7,772 bases of DNA from NCBI GenBank assembly GCA_947629965.1, contig CANRFS010000060.1:1-7772 (forward strand), read 5' to 3'. Position 1 is the first letter of the stretch. Every line of letters starts with the position of its first letter. Shown here one piece after another: positions 6,264-7,772 of this stretch. The notes under the pieces were generated by a model. The model searched no databases and was not told where the DNA came from. It saw nothing but the letters and a program-made list of their open reading frames with translations. Both the position numbers and the translations under genes were made by a program. This stretch comes from an uncultured Clostridia bacterium. GTDB lineage: Bacteria > Bacillota > Clostridia > TANB77 > CAG-508.

Positions 6264-7475
6264 CTATTTGAAATATTTTATTTGAAATTCTGTGCCTTCC
6301 TTGCTTGAATCTACACTTATGTTTCCATTGTCGTTTTCTATTATCGTTTTTGAAAGTGCAAGACCTATTCCAATGCTATCTTCTGAAGCATTTTCGCCTT
6401 TATAAAATCTTTCAAATATATGTGGCAAATCTTTTTTTGATATTCCTTCTCCAAAATCTTCAATATTTATAAATGAATAAACTTTATTTTCTCCATAATT
6501 TATAACCACTTTGCTTCCTTCTTTTGAATGGTCTATACAATTTTTTATAATGTTAGTAATTGCTTCTACTTGCCATCTAAAATCACAATATAATATAGCA
6601 TTTTCACAACCTTTTGTTTCGATTTCAACATTTTTCAAATCACATAGTGTAGATACATTTTGAATACTTTTATCAATTATTGATTTCATGTGATTTTTTT
6701 CTCGTATAAAATCTACTGTATTTGAATCGAATTTTGATAACTTTAAAATTGCTTGTACTAAAAAATTTATATTTGTTACTTCTCTTTTTATATCTCTTAC
6801 AAATTCATCTCTCATTTTACTTTCCATATCTGGTTCATCAATTAAATTGTCAAGCATTATTAATATAGATGTTAATGGCGTTTTTAATTGATGTGATATA
6901 TCTTCAAGAGAATTTTTAAGCTCTTTTTTATCTTTGATAGAATTATCTGCACTTTCTTTAAGCATTACAGTTGTTTTATATATCTCATTTTTTAAAATAG
7001 ATAATTCATCTTCAGATATTTCATCAATATGTAGCGTGTAATTTTTCTTATTGATTTCTTCGATATATTTAGTTATTTCACTTATTTCTTTATCTTTTGT
7101 TTTATTATATTTAAGAAATGTAAATATTAATATTAAAAGAGCTAAAATTAGAACTGTAATATTTAAACTTAAGAATATATGATGCGCCTCATCATTTTCT
7201 AAAACTATCGAATCATTATTTGAATCAATACTATATTTTTCGAAAATAGATGTGCCAGTATCTTTACTATTTAGAATTTCTAAAATTTCATTTTCTGAAA
7301 TATTTGGATAGTCCTCTTTCAATTTTAAAGTTATTGCAGATAATTTATTATTGAAATTTTTAGTATATGTTTTATATTCATAAATATTTATTATTAAAAA
7401 TATGAAAGTAAAAATTATAGAAATTATAAATGTGCAGATTAAATATTTTTTTAATTTAATTTTATTTGCCATCAT
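6264..7475 (-). CDS. Membrane sensor histidine kinase (two-component system)
   Basis: This kinase senses a signal and phosphorylates the response regulator encoded just upstream. Numbering from the ATG at 7475 (403 residues): transmembrane helix 1 about 11-31; an external loop of about 68 residues (32-100), acidic and without a recognised sensor fold; transmembrane helix 2 about 101-121; a linker that is probably helical and HAMP-like; then the dimerisation and phosphoacceptor helix DISHQLKTPLTS with His195. The ATPase domain has the N box (ITNIIKNCIDHS, key Asn312), G1 box EDFGEGI (339-345), F box HIFERFYKG and G2 box SIGIGLALSK. All catalytic motifs are intact. The start is one of TTG 7478, ATG 7475 or ATG 7472; all overlap the end of the regulator gene by about 11-17 bases, so translation is coupled. 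The stop is TAG. The signal cannot be read from the sequence; any linked target genes, such as transporters, would lie outside the window. Confidence 0.93.
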   Translation of the reverse strand: MMANKIKLKKYLICTFIISIIFTFIFLIINIYEYKTYTKNFNNKLSAITLKLKEDYPNISENEILEILNSKDTGTSIFEKYSIDSNNDSIVLENDEAHHIFLSLNITVLILALLILIFTFLKYNKTKDKEISEITKYIEEINKKNYTLHIDEISEDELSILKNEIYKTTVMLKESADNSIKDKKELKNSLEDISHQLKTPLTSILIMLDNLIDEPDMESKMRDEFVRDIKREVTNINFLVQAILKLSKFDSNTVDFIREKNHMKSIIDKSIQNVSTLCDLKNVEIETKGCENAILYCDFRWQVEAITNIIKNCIDHSKEGSKVVINYGENKVYSFINIEDFGEGISKKDLPHIFERFYKGENASEDSIGIGLALSKTIIENDNGNISVDSSKEGTEFQIKYFK

Positions 7476-7772
7476 CAATTCTATACCCCATTCCTTTAAT
7501 AGTTATAATAATATCTGTACCTAATTTTTCTCTAATTCTTTTAAAATACACGGTTACAGTATGATCATCTACAAAATTACCTGTCCACTCCCAAATTTTA
7601 TCAAGAATTGTATTTCTAGTAACTACTTTATTAATATTTAAAAATAACAAATTTAGCAATTTTAGCTCTAGTGAAGTAAGTTCTATATTTTGGTCTTCTT
7701 TTTTAACTACCATTTTATCCATATCAAAAGTTATATCTTTAACTTTTATAATATTTTCTTTTTTTGAACGTA
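7462..7772 (-). CDS. OmpR/PhoB-family response regulator, C-terminal part (cut by right edge)
   Basis: The reading frame is open to the right edge, so the gene starts outside the window; the ATG codons at 7722 and 7713 are internal. About 102 residues are visible. They hold the whole winged-helix DNA-binding domain: a short strand region (KVKDITFDMDKMVVKKEDQ), then LTSLELKLLNLLFLN, VVTRNTILDKIWEW, the recognition helix in FVDDHTVTVYFKRIREKLG, and the C-terminal hairpin IITIKGMGYRI. The phosphoryl-accepting receiver domain with its Asp lies beyond the edge. It would be phosphorylated by the overlapping kinase gene downstream and bind direct-repeat promoter sites, as is usual in the family. Its targets are unknown. 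Confidence 0.93.
   Translation of the reverse strand, partial: RSKKENIIKVKDITFDMDKMVVKKEDQNIELTSLELKLLNLLFLNINKVVTRNTILDKIWEWTGNFVDDHTVTVYFKRIREKLGTDIIITIKGMGYRIDDGK

Overview
The window is AT-rich DNA (low G+C by eye). It has strong Shine-Dalgarno (SD) motifs of the AAGGAG/AGGTGA kind, tight gene packing and occasional TTG starts. TGA acts as a true stop and TGG encodes Trp, so the standard bacterial code applies. Together with the gene families, this points to a low-G+C Bacillota bacterium, most likely a clostridial relative. The species cannot be named from the sequence. No mobile element, tRNA, rRNA or CRISPR array is visible, and no gap exceeds about 150 bases.

From right to left, nearly everything is on the minus strand. 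The right edge holds the DNA-binding half of an OmpR/PhoB-type response regulator (cut by the window edge), overlapped by its membrane sensor histidine kinase. Next comes a lone plus-strand gene for a small RBBP9/YdeN-like serine hydrolase with its own good promoter; it converges on the kinase. Divergent from it, a three-gene minus-strand unit starts: an unrecognised 486-residue protein with a possible transglutaminase-like Cys-His core, a purine-nucleoside phosphorylase, and a TetR-family repressor. A strong intrinsic terminator ends this unit.

Behind the terminator a lipid unit begins: an acyl-CoA/acyl-ACP synthetase-like enzyme, an unusually short biotin-protein ligase, and fabD (malonyl-CoA:ACP transacylase, cut by the left edge). 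The last two junctions overlap or nearly touch, so the three are probably co-transcribed. The logic is coherent: activation of fatty acids, biotin loading of acetyl-CoA carboxylase, and entry of malonyl units into type II fatty acid synthesis. The neighbouring TetR protein and a short palindrome in front of the synthetase gene make that repressor a candidate regulator of this unit; this is inference.

The points most worth a second look are the unrecognised Cys-His protein, the truncated biotin ligase with an altered biotin-binding loop, the TetR/operator arrangement, and a perfect 10-bp inverted repeat inside the hydrolase coding region.
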